Shown: in pieces, positions 30,149 through 39,625 of the stretch | How positions within the stretch are numbered: the stretch's first letter is position 1 | Layout: each line of letters starts with the position of its first letter | Notes under the pieces: generated by a model | Databases searched by the model: none | Told to the model about the DNA's origin: nothing | The model's input: the letters and a program-made list of their open reading frames with translations, nothing else | Program-made: the position numbers and the translations under genes | Origin: Finegoldia magna | GTDB lineage: Bacteria; Bacillota; Clostridia; Tissierellales; Peptoniphilaceae | DNA: 64,000 nt | Reading direction: 5' to 3' | Assembly: GCF_003182075.1 (NCBI RefSeq) | Contig: NZ_QGTH01000010.1 | Location: 1 to 64,000, forward strand

Positions 30149-31218
30149 TTGGTATTGTTGGTGCAAATGGAGAAATAGGAAATCTATGTATTAAGTTTTT
30201 AAAAGATTACGGGATAAATAATATAAAGGCAGGCATAAGAAATAGAAATTTATTAGAAGAAAATTCTAATTTTAGTTACGATTACATAGATTTATCAAAT
30301 AAAGAATCATGTATTTCTTTTGCTAAAAACTGTGATTGTGTTATAAATTGTGCCACAGCTAATAAAGAAGGAATTAAAAATTTAGTAGAAGCAGTTGAAC
30401 TTGGCAAAACCAAGCTGGTTGATCTGACGTATTATAGGAATATTGAATTGCCAAAAGTTAAAAATTCATTAATTTGTCATGGCGTTGGAGTTTCTCCTGG
30501 TTTAACTGAATCTCTTCCAAAAATAATTACGAAGCATTTTGATGAAGTAGAGTCTCTGAACTTATATTACGTTACAATAGATAAATTCACCTATTCGTCT
30601 GCAAAGTCATATTTGGAATATTTGGATAGCTCGAATATCTATCCAATGACAGAGATAAATGACTGGAAACTTCAGGCGACTTCCTATAACGGTGAAGCTA
30701 TTAGTTTGAAAAACCTGTCAGTGAAACTAAAACAAATCCCTTATATGGACAACAGATCTATTTCTATTTGTAGAAATTTAGGGATAAAAAATGCTAAGTT
30801 TAATATATGTATGCCTGACGGAGAAACATATAAGCTGTTAATGAACCCAAATTTTCGTAAATTTGACAAATCTGAAAAAATTCGCAAATTGATTATAGCT
30901 TCCAGACTTGATGTACAGATCTTTGATTCCTACTGTGCCATGTTAGTTGAATCCAAAGGGCAATTAAGAAACAATGAGGTATTTCATAGATTTTTAATTG
31001 AAGAAAAATCATCTGCGAACTTAACGGCAATTATTTCAGTTGCTGTTGCAGTAAAAATATTGAAAAATACATACGACGTAGGTATATATGAAATGGCAAA
31101 CTTGGAATATAGTAGTAAATTTTTAAGCTTAATTTTAGATATAGACAAAAAAGCAAATATTATTTTGGAAAATGGAGAAAATACTTTGTTCAAGAATTCA
31201 ATTGGTGGGGAAATATAA
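30145..31218 (+). CDS. Saccharopine dehydrogenase-like NAD(P)-dependent oxidoreductase
   Basis: 357 residues. The N-terminal Rossmann motif is MIGIVGANGEIGNLCIKFL, followed by DCDCVINCATANKEGIKNLV and HGVGVSPGLTESLPKI, which resemble the saccharopine dehydrogenase/trans-acting enoyl reductase NADP-binding family. Its substrate is unknown. Yersiniabactin and pyochelin loci lack such a gene; here it overlaps the carrier gene by 4 bp (ATGA) and abuts the second imide reductase gene, so it probably acts on a carrier-bound intermediate or on the released product. A role in an extra reduction is inferred only from this position. Confidence 0.6.
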   Translation: MIGIVGANGEIGNLCIKFLKDYGINNIKAGIRNRNLLEENSNFSYDYIDLSNKESCISFAKNCDCVINCATANKEGIKNLVEAVELGKTKLVDLTYYRNIELPKVKNSLICHGVGVSPGLTESLPKIITKHFDEVESLNLYYVTIDKFTYSSAKSYLEYLDSSNIYPMTEINDWKLQATSYNGEAISLKNLSVKLKQIPYMDNRSISICRNLGIKNAKFNICMPDGETYKLLMNPNFRKFDKSEKIRKLIIASRLDVQIFDSYCAMLVESKGQLRNNEVFHRFLIEEKSSANLTAIISVAVAVKILKNTYDVGIYEMANLEYSSKFLSLILDIDKKANIILENGENTLFKNSIGGEI

Positions 31219-32292
31219 ATGAAAAGATTAAATGTCATAGTATGCGGTTCTACTTTTGGCGAATACTATGTTCGAGCCATACAAAAAAATACAGATAAAT
31301 TTAACCTAACAGGTTTATTGGCAAAAGGTAGCGCAAGATCTCATCGTTTATCCGAAAAATATAACATACCTTTGTACTCTAATATTGAATCGCTTCCAAA
31401 AGACACTGATGTTGCATGTGTAATAATTCGATCAGAAGGTGCTGGAGGTCAAGGGACACTAATATGTAACAAATTAATACAGAAAGGGATACATGTTATT
31501 CAAGAACAGCCGACTCATAGTATATATTTAAAAGAAAGTTACAGACTAGCAAGAATTAACGATGTAATATATATGACTTCTAATTTATATAATCATTTGC
31601 CAGCGATAGAAACATTTAAATTATATAATGAAAAATTAAAATCACTTTCAAAACTTGAGTACGTGAATTTATCTTTTTCAACTCAAGTTTCATATACGGT
31701 TTTTGATATCATTTCTAAGTTAGGGATGCATGGAAAATTATCTTTGAATAAAAAAGTTATAAAAAATGAAGGTCCATTTGACATAATCAGCGTCAGACTT
31801 GATGAATTACCCATTTTAATAGAATTCAATAATAGAATAAACCCCAACCATTCAGACAAGAACATGTCTATTATGTATAACTTTAGGTTTTATTATGAAG
31901 ACGGAATATTATCTTTAGAGGATATATTTGGTCCCGTTACGTGGCGACCCAGAAAATATATAGAATCAAGGGATAGTGTTTCAGAGGTTGAAAATCAATT
32001 ACCTTTCCAGATAATTTATTCTAACGATTTAAATATGGAAGAATGTTTTGAGGAAACCTGGACTACTGCAATCTTAAAAGAATTAGAAGAAATGTATCAT
32101 TACATTGCACAAGGTTGCATAAATCAACAAAGAGCTAATGGAGAAATAGCTGCAGCTATAAACTGGGAAACCTTATCCGAATTCGCTGGTTATGCCGAAT
32201 TAGTTAACACATATAGAGAATGCGAAGTAATACTAGATACTTTCAGAAATAATGTAAGGAGAATAAAATGCAAAAAACTAAAAAACTGGTAA
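31219..32292 (+). CDS. Thiazolinyl imide reductase (Irp3/YbtU/PchG-like), second copy
   Basis: 357 residues, the same length as the first copy at 26199 and plainly a paralog: LNVIVCGSTFGEYYVRAIQK start, VIQEQPTHSIY where the first has QEHP, and GILSLEDIFGPVTWRPR. The two differ throughout, so the duplication is not recent. Each copy is next to a set of carrier and cyclization genes, which suggests that each reduces a different ring. It overlaps the following Cy gene by 25 bp. Confidence 0.85.
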   Translation: MKRLNVIVCGSTFGEYYVRAIQKNTDKFNLTGLLAKGSARSHRLSEKYNIPLYSNIESLPKDTDVACVIIRSEGAGGQGTLICNKLIQKGIHVIQEQPTHSIYLKESYRLARINDVIYMTSNLYNHLPAIETFKLYNEKLKSLSKLEYVNLSFSTQVSYTVFDIISKLGMHGKLSLNKKVIKNEGPFDIISVRLDELPILIEFNNRINPNHSDKNMSIMYNFRFYYEDGILSLEDIFGPVTWRPRKYIESRDSVSEVENQLPFQIIYSNDLNMEECFEETWTTAILKELEEMYHYIAQGCINQQRANGEIAAAINWETLSEFAGYAELVNTYRECEVILDTFRNNVRRIKCKKLKNW

Positions 32293-33686
32293 ATCATTGT
32301 AGAACAAATGGTATTGAACTGTATGTCGTAAATAAAAAATTAAGATATAAATCATTAAAAGGTAAAATAACTAAAGAATTATTAAATGAATTAAAAGAAC
32401 ATAAAAATGAAATTATAGAATATTTAGAGCAAGAAAAAGAGAGTGATGGGAAAATAGATATTAACATGTCTTTTCCGCTAACTCCAGTACAATCAGCTTA
32501 CGTATTAGGAAGAAGTGATTCGTATTCTCTAGGAGGTGTATCTTGTCACATCTACCAGGAATTTATTTATGAAAAGTTGGATGTTAATAGAGTAGAAAAA
32601 ATATGGAATAAAATAATAAATAAAAACCCCATGCTTAGAGCTGTAGTAAACCCAAACTCCACTCAAAAAGTTATTGAAAAAACTCCGAGGTATAGAGTTA
32701 TGGAAGGGAAAAGAAAAACCCTAAGAAATAAACTAGAAAACAAACATTATATACTGGGTGAATGGCCGATGTTTGATATAGGTATATCTCAGGAAAGAAA
32801 ATACAGCGTTTTGCATTTTTCAATGGATTTTTTAATAGCTGATTGGCTGAGTATATGGAATTTATTAAAAGAGTTTGAGGATATGTACTTTAATTGCGAA
32901 GACATCCAAATAATGGATAACAGTAAATATACCTATGCGGACTATATAAAAAGTATCCAGATTAAGAGTAGAAGCAATAAATATTTCAAGGATAAAGAAT
33001 TTTGGAAAAATCATAAAAATGAAATAAAAGCAGCTCCGCATTTGCCTTTACTTGAGGAAAAATCATACACTGATGATTTTATCAGGCATTCATTGTTGCT
33101 GAGGAGAGAAGATTGGGAGTTTTTTAATAAAACTTCACGAGAAAATGGTTTAACACCTACAGCCGCTATACTATCTATCTACAACGAAACCTTAAAAAGA
33201 TTTAGCATTAATAAAGATTTTAGCATTATTCTTACTACATTTAACTTAGAAGAAAGAAAAAAGTTTGGGAACATAGTAGGAGATTTTACCAACACATCAA
33301 TTATATCAACAACCTCAACGAACTGCCCATTTAAAGACGCAACACAAAGCATTAATAAACAAATATTTAGAAACTTGGATCACAGTAGTTATTCTGGAGT
33401 TGAAGTTTTAAGAGACTTATCAAAAAGTATTGGCAGTAAGGAGTTTTTATTACCTTTTGTATTTACTAGCGCAATTGGATTAAACAATAGAGACATGATT
33501 GGAAAGTATGATTACGGAATTTCTCAAACGCCTCAAGTACTGATAGATTGTCAAACAATTGATACACCAGAAGGTCTTAGAATTAATTGGGATGTTAGAA
33601 AAAACAAATTAAGCGAGATGTTAGTAAAAGACATGTTTAATTATTTTGAAAAAAATTTAATTAAATTGTCACAAAAAAACCTCTGA
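32268..33686 (+). CDS. Second TubC-docked cyclization (Cy) domain, C-terminus cut by a frameshift
   Basis: 472 residues, AAGGAGAATAAA before ATG 32268. A TubC-like docking domain (LVNHCRTNGIELYVVNKKLR, then LLNELKEHKNEIIEYL) precedes a full Cy domain: FPLTPVQSAYVLGRSDSY, D187-x4-D192 in MDFLIADWL, GISQTPQVLIDCQ. The frame stops at TGA 33684-33686 directly after a run of seven A (33673-33679). With six A the frame would run on into the next methyltransferase-carrier-thioesterase ORF, giving one chain of about 1300 residues with the order of the HMWP1 C-terminus (Cy-MT-PCP-TE). See the next entry. Confidence 0.85.
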   Translation: MQKTKKLVNHCRTNGIELYVVNKKLRYKSLKGKITKELLNELKEHKNEIIEYLEQEKESDGKIDINMSFPLTPVQSAYVLGRSDSYSLGGVSCHIYQEFIYEKLDVNRVEKIWNKIINKNPMLRAVVNPNSTQKVIEKTPRYRVMEGKRKTLRNKLENKHYILGEWPMFDIGISQERKYSVLHFSMDFLIADWLSIWNLLKEFEDMYFNCEDIQIMDNSKYTYADYIKSIQIKSRSNKYFKDKEFWKNHKNEIKAAPHLPLLEEKSYTDDFIRHSLLLRREDWEFFNKTSRENGLTPTAAILSIYNETLKRFSINKDFSIILTTFNLEERKKFGNIVGDFTNTSIISTTSTNCPFKDATQSINKQIFRNLDHSSYSGVEVLRDLSKSIGSKEFLLPFVFTSAIGLNNRDMIGKYDYGISQTPQVLIDCQTIDTPEGLRINWDVRKNKLSEMLVKDMFNYFEKNLIKLSQKNL

Positions 33687-33777
33687 ATGGAATAAAAATA
33701 CAGGGCATTACCTTTCTCCATTAGAAATTAATTATTTATATGGTGCTGAGAATTTAAATAAATATTCGCCAATTAAA

Positions 33778-36177
33778 TTGTTGGACAAAATAGAACATTC
33801 AACCGTTTTGCATTGTAGTGATTACTCATATATTCGAAATTGTACAATGAGAGATGAACTATGCCTTGGTATAATGCTAAAAACGCTGATAAATTTAGGA
33901 GTTTTTAAGGAAACAGAAAAGAATAAATATAAACTAGCGGAGCAGTATAACCAAAGAGATGATCAAAAATACAGCTGGGTAATACATAGGTGGATTGATC
34001 AATTAAATGTTATGGGGATTATCGAAAAAAATTCATTGAGTAAAGAGTATGAGGCGGAACTAGAACACGATGAGCATTTTTATATTATAACATGGGAAAG
34101 ATTATTTTCTCGATGGGTTGAAACACATGGAGATTTAAATGTACTTAAATATATAAAATCAAATTTAGAGAATTTAGAAAAAATAATAAAAGGCGAAATA
34201 GATCCAATTAGCTTATTATACCCTAATGGGTCTACTGTTTACACAAAAGCATTATACGAAAATAGTTATAGTGCATCTGTTATAAATGATTGTATTTCTA
34301 GCGTTGTTGAAAAAATTATAAAAGAAAAAAGACAAAATAAAATAAGAATATTAGAGATAGGAGCTGGAACAGGGGCTACAACTAAAGAAATTCTAAAGAA
34401 ACTAGAAAATGTAAATTATGAATACTTTTTTACGGATTCACAGAAATATTTTTTTCCAGAAGCAAAAAAAACTTATAGAAACAACAAAAACATTAAAATC
34501 AAAAAATTAAACATAGACTTATCTCCTGTTGATCAAGGATTTGATGAAAAATATTTTGATATTATCATAGCTGCTTACGTATTAGACAACACTAAGGATG
34601 TACCTAAAACTTTGGAACATATTTCAGAAATAATAGCTCCAGATGGTTATTTGTTGTTCTCAGAGCCTTCAAGAAATGAGCCGTGGTTAATGGCATCCCA
34701 AGCTTTATTAATGGAGGAACCCCTAGATGAATATAGAAATGATTGTTTTTTCCTAACTGTTGAACAATGGGTCAGAATGTTAAATAGCATGGATGGGAAG
34801 TACCAGACAAAGATTTTTCCTGAAGATAGCGTAATTAGAGAAAGACTTAGTGCTACATTATTTGTAAAAAAGATATCAAATATGAACAGTATACGCTCAT
34901 CATATAGAGATTCTAATAATGAAAAAAGATCGGGAAAAAGTGATATCCAAGATGAGAACAACTTTGAAATACCAATGACATCTCTCGAATTAAAAATAAA
35001 AAATATTTGTAAAAATACATTTGATGTGAAAGAAATTAAAAAGAATACAAATTTTTATGATATTGGTGTAGATTCTTTAATGATGGCAAAATTTGTAACA
35101 GAATTGAAGGATGATATAATAACGGACTTACCTTTTGAGTATTTGTTACGAGAGTGTATAAAAAACCCTACTATTGATGGTGTAGCAGAAATTATTAAAT
35201 CAGGTAATAATTTAGAAAATGTAGAAACCAATGAAAATGATTATTCAATTGTATCACAAAGGCTAATTGAATCAGATTGCAATACTAAAGATAAGGTTTT
35301 AAGAGTTTTAATAAATGGTGCGTTTGGAAATGTAAGTGATCTCGAAAAATTAGGAATCCAGCTCGTAAATCAAAACAAAGGGGATGTTTTAATTTTAGGT
35401 GTTTCAAACAAGGATTTATATTTAAGTACACAAAATGATAAACTAATTTCACGCCTCATTAGTCAATACTATGAGTGTATTGTACGTCAAGATTATAAAG
35501 ACGTTCAATTGATAGGATATAGCTCAAGCGGAACAATGGCTATAGAAGTAGCGAGACGTTTGTTAGAATCAGGTATTAACATAAAGAATCTCTCTATTAT
35601 AGAAGGTGGTATATTGCCCGACATAAAATATGATGAAATCATTTTAGAATTTATCTTTTTAAGAGCTTTTAATATTGATCTTGGTGACTTTGAAGTAAAA
35701 GATAGAAATGTTATTGATGGTTTAATTAAACAAAATGTAAATTATCTTTTAAACCTAGAAGTCAAGGACGTTATAAAAAATTTAAAGGATCAACAAGATG
35801 TAAGGATTTTAAAAGCCTTACAGAATAAAGAACAAGACGAAAGGTTTCATGAATATTTTAAATTAATTAAGGATAAACAAGAAAAACATATTACGGAAAA
35901 GTCTTTTTCAGAATTATATAAAATCTTCAAAAAATCTATTGAAATTCAGAAGTTTGTTCCTGATCCATACTTTGGAAATATTGATTATTATATAGCATCC
36001 GATAATATTGGAATATATAAACATTTTGAAAAACTAATGGGCAATCTTTCTGAGATAATAATAGGAGATATAAATAGATATGACATACCAGGGAACCACT
36101 ATAGTTCAGTACAATCTCTAAACAATGCCAAGATTTTGGCAAAGAAATTAGAGATAAAAGTAATGTCCAAGCATTAA
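33778..36177 (+). CDS. Methyltransferase-carrier-thioesterase protein (HMWP1 C-terminal-like), probably second half of a frameshifted gene
   Basis: 799 residues when counted from TTG 33778, but no ribosome site stands before any start and the frame is open back through 33661, overlapping the Cy gene. The upstream residues (SEWNKNTGHYLSPLEINYLY) look like a natural interdomain linker, so this is best seen as the continuation of the 32268 gene. Methyltransferase: intact SAM motif ILEIGAGTGATTKEIL (about 191) and AAYVLDNTKDVPKTL. Carrier: Ser433 in DIGVDSLMMAK. Thioesterase: GYSSSGTMAIEVA with nucleophile Ser582, where the second glycine of G-x-S-x-G is serine, and a late GNHYSSVQS histidine. 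It would methylate the last ring and release the product. No adenylation domain. Confidence 0.8.
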   Translation: MLDKIEHSTVLHCSDYSYIRNCTMRDELCLGIMLKTLINLGVFKETEKNKYKLAEQYNQRDDQKYSWVIHRWIDQLNVMGIIEKNSLSKEYEAELEHDEHFYIITWERLFSRWVETHGDLNVLKYIKSNLENLEKIIKGEIDPISLLYPNGSTVYTKALYENSYSASVINDCISSVVEKIIKEKRQNKIRILEIGAGTGATTKEILKKLENVNYEYFFTDSQKYFFPEAKKTYRNNKNIKIKKLNIDLSPVDQGFDEKYFDIIIAAYVLDNTKDVPKTLEHISEIIAPDGYLLFSEPSRNEPWLMASQALLMEEPLDEYRNDCFFLTVEQWVRMLNSMDGKYQTKIFPEDSVIRERLSATLFVKKISNMNSIRSSYRDSNNEKRSGKSDIQDENNFEIPMTSLELKIKNICKNTFDVKEIKKNTNFYDIGVDSLMMAKFVTELKDDIITDLPFEYLLRECIKNPTIDGVAEIIKSGNNLENVETNENDYSIVSQRLIESDCNTKDKVLRVLINGAFGNVSDLEKLGIQLVNQNKGDVLILGVSNKDLYLSTQNDKLISRLISQYYECIVRQDYKDVQLIGYSSSGTMAIEVARRLLESGINIKNLSIIEGGILPDIKYDEIILEFIFLRAFNIDLGDFEVKDRNVIDGLIKQNVNYLLNLEVKDVIKNLKDQQDVRILKALQNKEQDERFHEYFKLIKDKQEKHITEKSFSELYKIFKKSIEIQKFVPDPYFGNIDYYIASDNIGIYKHFEKLMGNLSEIIIGDINRYDIPGNHYSSVQSLNNAKILAKKLEIKVMSKH

Positions 36178-36196
36178 TTACGTTGGAGGAATAACA

Positions 36197-38323
36197 ATGA
36201 GAAAGAACTTAATCGTTTGTGGGTATTTACCAGAACATCATTACTTTTACAATTTAATCGAAACATCTAATAAAATAAATTTGGTAGGGATATTAGATTC
36301 GTATAATGAATTAGCCCTTAAAAATGCATATAATAATAATGTTTCATGCTTTAACAGCCTAGATGAAATATTGGAGAATTTTGGGAAAATAGATTTAGCA
36401 TATATTCCAAAAGCTTCATTTATAGCTTCTGAAGATAACAGATTAAGCATCTCTTTATTAGAAAGGCAAATATCTGTTCTAGATGAGAATTCATGCAATT
36501 CAGAATTATTAATAGAGAATTTAAGAAAAGCAAATCAAAAAAATGAATTTTATTACGCTTATAGACACATAATTGATACTGCTTTTTTTAACAGAATGAT
36601 TGGTATAATTAAAGATTTATCAAGAAAAATGGAAATTATTTTAATAGATGCCACTTTCGAACAGAAAAACTTAATTCTAATCTCAAGAATTATATGTGAC
36701 TCTTTAAAAATAAATACAACTATAAAGGTAAAGAATAACGATGTTTATAGCTATTATTATTTGATAACAGGAGAAATAGGTTCGTATGATTATATGTTTA
36801 AAATTTATAATATTGACAATCGAAGCATGTACAATAACCAAAAACATATTAATGCATTAACCTTAATAACCAACGAAGGATCCCTAACAATAGATTTAAC
36901 ATTCAAAAATATTTGTTGGCATGGAAATAATCTAAAACCATCAAAAACAATTTTAAAAAATCATGAAATAAGTGATTGCGAAAGCAAAGTTCTTGACAAT
37001 TTTATAAGTAAAAGAATTATACAGAGGGATGTGCAAGCAATACTCAATGATGCTGTTAAAATAAAAGAGATAGATGGGCTATTAAGTGGAGGGGGTAAAA
37101 AAAATAATGCAAAACAATTAAAGGGAAAAATTAAAACAAGTGTTCACCTTAGCCTGTACAATCAAATTACTTCGAGTGATACAGGGGGTGCAATAGATAG
37201 GGACCTTAAGACTATTAAATCCAACATTTATAAAAAGTATTTATATTATAAAAATGATTTTCTAGATGACTATTTTCAATCAATGAATAATTATGTGGGA
37301 ATGGAAATTATGCTATTTCTTAATTCTAAAAATATCTTCAACAAACCGTACAAGAAATATAATTGCAATGAAATTATGAACAAAGTTACTTCACGAAAAA
37401 CTAAAAGGAATGAAAGTATTATAAAATTATGGCTTTCTCAATTATCTAACACAGGATTTATAAATTCTGATTATGACAATTATTATTGGGCATCAAATGT
37501 AGTTTTAAAAACCGAACGAGATAGGATATATGATCATTTGAGTTTTCTTTGGAATTGGAAATTGGGAAATCCTCTTTCTCTTAAATATTTAAAGAAAAAT
37601 ATTAAAGAAATGGACAAACTCTTTAACGGTGAAATTAATTGCAATGAGATATTGTTTCCTCAAGGGAAAATAGATTATGCTGAAGCATTATACAAGGAAA
37701 ATACAATTTACAAGATGCTAAACGAACTACTTGCGTTAAAAGTAGCCGAATATATCTTGGGCAATTGTGAAGAAGATAGATTATCGGTATTAGAAGTAGG
37801 TGCAGGAATTGGAGCAACGACAAGTGCAATTTTCACTATGTTGGAAAAAATGAATTTACAAAGAAGATGCGAATATATATATTCGGATATATCGGATTTC
37901 TTTTTGCAAATCGGTAGAGAGAAATTCACAGGAGTAAGTGATATTAATTACAAAAAAATTGACTTAAATAATTATAGGCAATTAAAGATATTACCACAGG
38001 CAGACATAATCGTAGCTGCTGGAGTTTTAAATAATGTAAAGGATGTCGACATAACGCTGGAACTATTATACAAAAAGATAAAACCCAAAGGTTTGTTGCT
38101 TATTACAGAACCTGTTGGAAATCAAATTGAAATGCTTGTATCACAAGTATTCATGATGGAATCTATATTGAAAAATGATGAAGATGATAACAATTTGTTT
38201 GCAAGTGAAGTTTTATGGATAGAGAAACTAAAAAAAACAGGCTTTAACAACATAGAATCCTTTCCGAGCGATAGTCATAAATATAAAGAATTCGGCCAAA
38301 GGTTATTTGTTGCCGAGAAATAA
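36197..38323 (+). CDS. Fusion of a degenerate imide reductase-like domain and a SAM methyltransferase domain
   Basis: 708 residues, TTGGAGGAATAAC before ATG. Residues 1-300 follow the thiazolinyl imide reductase plan (LIVCGYLPEHHYFYNLIETS, then NEGSLTIDLTFKNICWHG) but lack the QEHP/QEQP motif (LDENSCNSE instead) and a clean cofactor loop, so catalysis is doubtful. Residues about 340-708 are homologous to the methyltransferase part of the 33778 product, with an intact VLEVGAGIGATTSAIF motif (about 530) and IIVAAGVLNNVKDVDITLEL. There is no carrier domain. This fusion has no counterpart in yersiniabactin or pyochelin loci; the reductase-like part might now dock the methyltransferase to its substrate carrier. 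Confidence 0.72.
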   Translation: MRKNLIVCGYLPEHHYFYNLIETSNKINLVGILDSYNELALKNAYNNNVSCFNSLDEILENFGKIDLAYIPKASFIASEDNRLSISLLERQISVLDENSCNSELLIENLRKANQKNEFYYAYRHIIDTAFFNRMIGIIKDLSRKMEIILIDATFEQKNLILISRIICDSLKINTTIKVKNNDVYSYYYLITGEIGSYDYMFKIYNIDNRSMYNNQKHINALTLITNEGSLTIDLTFKNICWHGNNLKPSKTILKNHEISDCESKVLDNFISKRIIQRDVQAILNDAVKIKEIDGLLSGGGKKNNAKQLKGKIKTSVHLSLYNQITSSDTGGAIDRDLKTIKSNIYKKYLYYKNDFLDDYFQSMNNYVGMEIMLFLNSKNIFNKPYKKYNCNEIMNKVTSRKTKRNESIIKLWLSQLSNTGFINSDYDNYYWASNVVLKTERDRIYDHLSFLWNWKLGNPLSLKYLKKNIKEMDKLFNGEINCNEILFPQGKIDYAEALYKENTIYKMLNELLALKVAEYILGNCEEDRLSVLEVGAGIGATTSAIFTMLEKMNLQRRCEYIYSDISDFFLQIGREKFTGVSDINYKKIDLNNYRQLKILPQADIIVAAGVLNNVKDVDITLELLYKKIKPKGLLLITEPVGNQIEMLVSQVFMMESILKNDEDDNNLFASEVLWIEKLKKTGFNNIESFPSDSHKYKEFGQRLFVAEK

Positions 38324-38347
38324 GAAAATAAGAAAATAGGAATTAAA

Positions 38348-39001
38348 ATGGAAAATAAAACTATAATTTTTGTATGCGGGGCTTTTCACGGCGAGTGGTG
38401 TTGGAATGAAAACTTTGTACCATTTTTCAAGAACAGAGGATATGAAATAAAAATTCATGTTCTTTCAGACGGTGCGAAAAATGTAGAAGAATCTATTGAA
38501 AAACTTAAAGAGATAACATCTAAAATCAAAGGTGAGTTTACGATAATATCTCATTCAATTGGGAATCTATTTGTCAATGAATATTTAATGAAAGGACATA
38601 GAAAACCAGCTTCTTTAGTAATCCTAAATCCGTATCCTGTGAATAAAAAATTTATAAATGCCGTAAGAATAGCTAAACGATTTTTTTGCCTAAAAAATAA
38701 AGAGCTATATTTTTCAAATACAAAGAAAGATGTAAACAAATATATAGATTTATTAAAAAAAGAAGAACCTTCAGGGATTAAATCTCTTACAGTATGTCAC
38801 AAATATAATAAAAGCTGCGTTAGAGGAATACCAGTCTTGATTATAGGATCATTAAATGATAAGTGTATCCCATTAAACTCACTATTGGATACAATGAAAC
38901 TTTATGATGGAAAATTAATAATTTATAGGAATGTTTGCCATGACAGCATGTTAGATTCTGAATGGGAATCTATAGCTGGAGATATAGCTGAATTTATATA
39001 A
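38348..39001 (+). CDS. Small alpha/beta hydrolase at the end of the NRPS operon
   Basis: 217 residues. The fold is shown by IIFVCGAFHGEWCWNENF (oxyanion region), the nucleophile in SHSIGNLFVNEY, a late GSLNDKCIPLNSL acid and a NVCHDSML histidine. This is the short alpha/beta hydrolase type rather than the RedJ-like type II thioesterase of 16988. It may hydrolyse an intermediate or act as an intracellular release esterase for the metal complex; neither can be decided. Last gene of the operon, 24 bp after the fusion protein gene; its ribosome site (ATAGGAATT) is weak. Confidence 0.75.
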   Translation: MENKTIIFVCGAFHGEWCWNENFVPFFKNRGYEIKIHVLSDGAKNVEESIEKLKEITSKIKGEFTIISHSIGNLFVNEYLMKGHRKPASLVILNPYPVNKKFINAVRIAKRFFCLKNKELYFSNTKKDVNKYIDLLKKEEPSGIKSLTVCHKYNKSCVRGIPVLIIGSLNDKCIPLNSLLDTMKLYDGKLIIYRNVCHDSMLDSEWESIAGDIAEFI

Positions 39002-39625
39002 TATCTAAAATTCCGAGCATTAATATTATAAAATTGAATTTAGTGTTTCATTAATCAGCAGCAATAGTTTTCAATAAATAAGTTGACTTTTTATTATTAG
39101 CTCTTCTCTATAGCCCCTCTATTGCTTCTTAAGATATATGGCTTATCAAACATTTGTGCATATACAGCTGGATAAATCATCATATAAATGATAGTCGTTG
39201 ATGGTTCCTCAAGTTAGAATATTTGTTCAATATCTAGAGAAGAGTATTGATTATTTAGAAATTTATCTTTAACATATGCGTGAAGTATTGGATTCTCAAA
39301 TTTTAAGTATTTTCTTCCATCTAGTATTTGGTGCTAGTATTTGGTGGCATTTATTATTTGTGCAAACAAGAAAATATTTACAGGAGGCTTGCTTCTATTA
39401 AGGTCCCTTGAAAATGTTAATTTATTTCAGAACAATTTTGCGCAATTTAAATTGCTCAATAACCAATGTGTGATTTTTCGGGATAATTTTATGAACTTGC
39501 ACAGTGGTAATTAATAACGCACACCCCTTATATATAAATAACCAATAACTTTTAAAAGGTTATAGCAGTAGGAGCATCAAAAACCTAGCATGGTAGTTTC
39601 TACAAGTCTATTATGATAATGGTTA
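39002..39625. other. Gene-free region between the NRPS operon and the TetR gene
   Basis: About 620 bp with no intact ORF. The minus strand between about 39100 and 39180 reads MIYPAVYAQMFDKPYIL and RSNRGAIEKS, which looks protein-like and may be a relic of a gene I do not recognise. A 13-bp unit (CTAGTATTTGGTG) stands twice in tandem at 39321-39346. No clear terminator with a T-tract was found after the last NRPS gene. Confidence 0.4.

Noticed and set aside
33673-33683. A AAA AAC heptamer at the end of the Cy gene as a programmed -1 frameshift site
   Set aside because: A -1 shift leads into a frame that stops at TAG 33721-33723 area after about 14 codons. The long downstream ORF needs a +1 (or -2) shift, so the classical -1 signal does not explain it.
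39321-39346. Tandem 13-bp repeat (CTAGTATTTGGTG, two copies) as a possible iteron or CRISPR-like repeat
   Set aside because: Only two copies without spacers, in a gene-free region, with no replication or Cas gene nearby.
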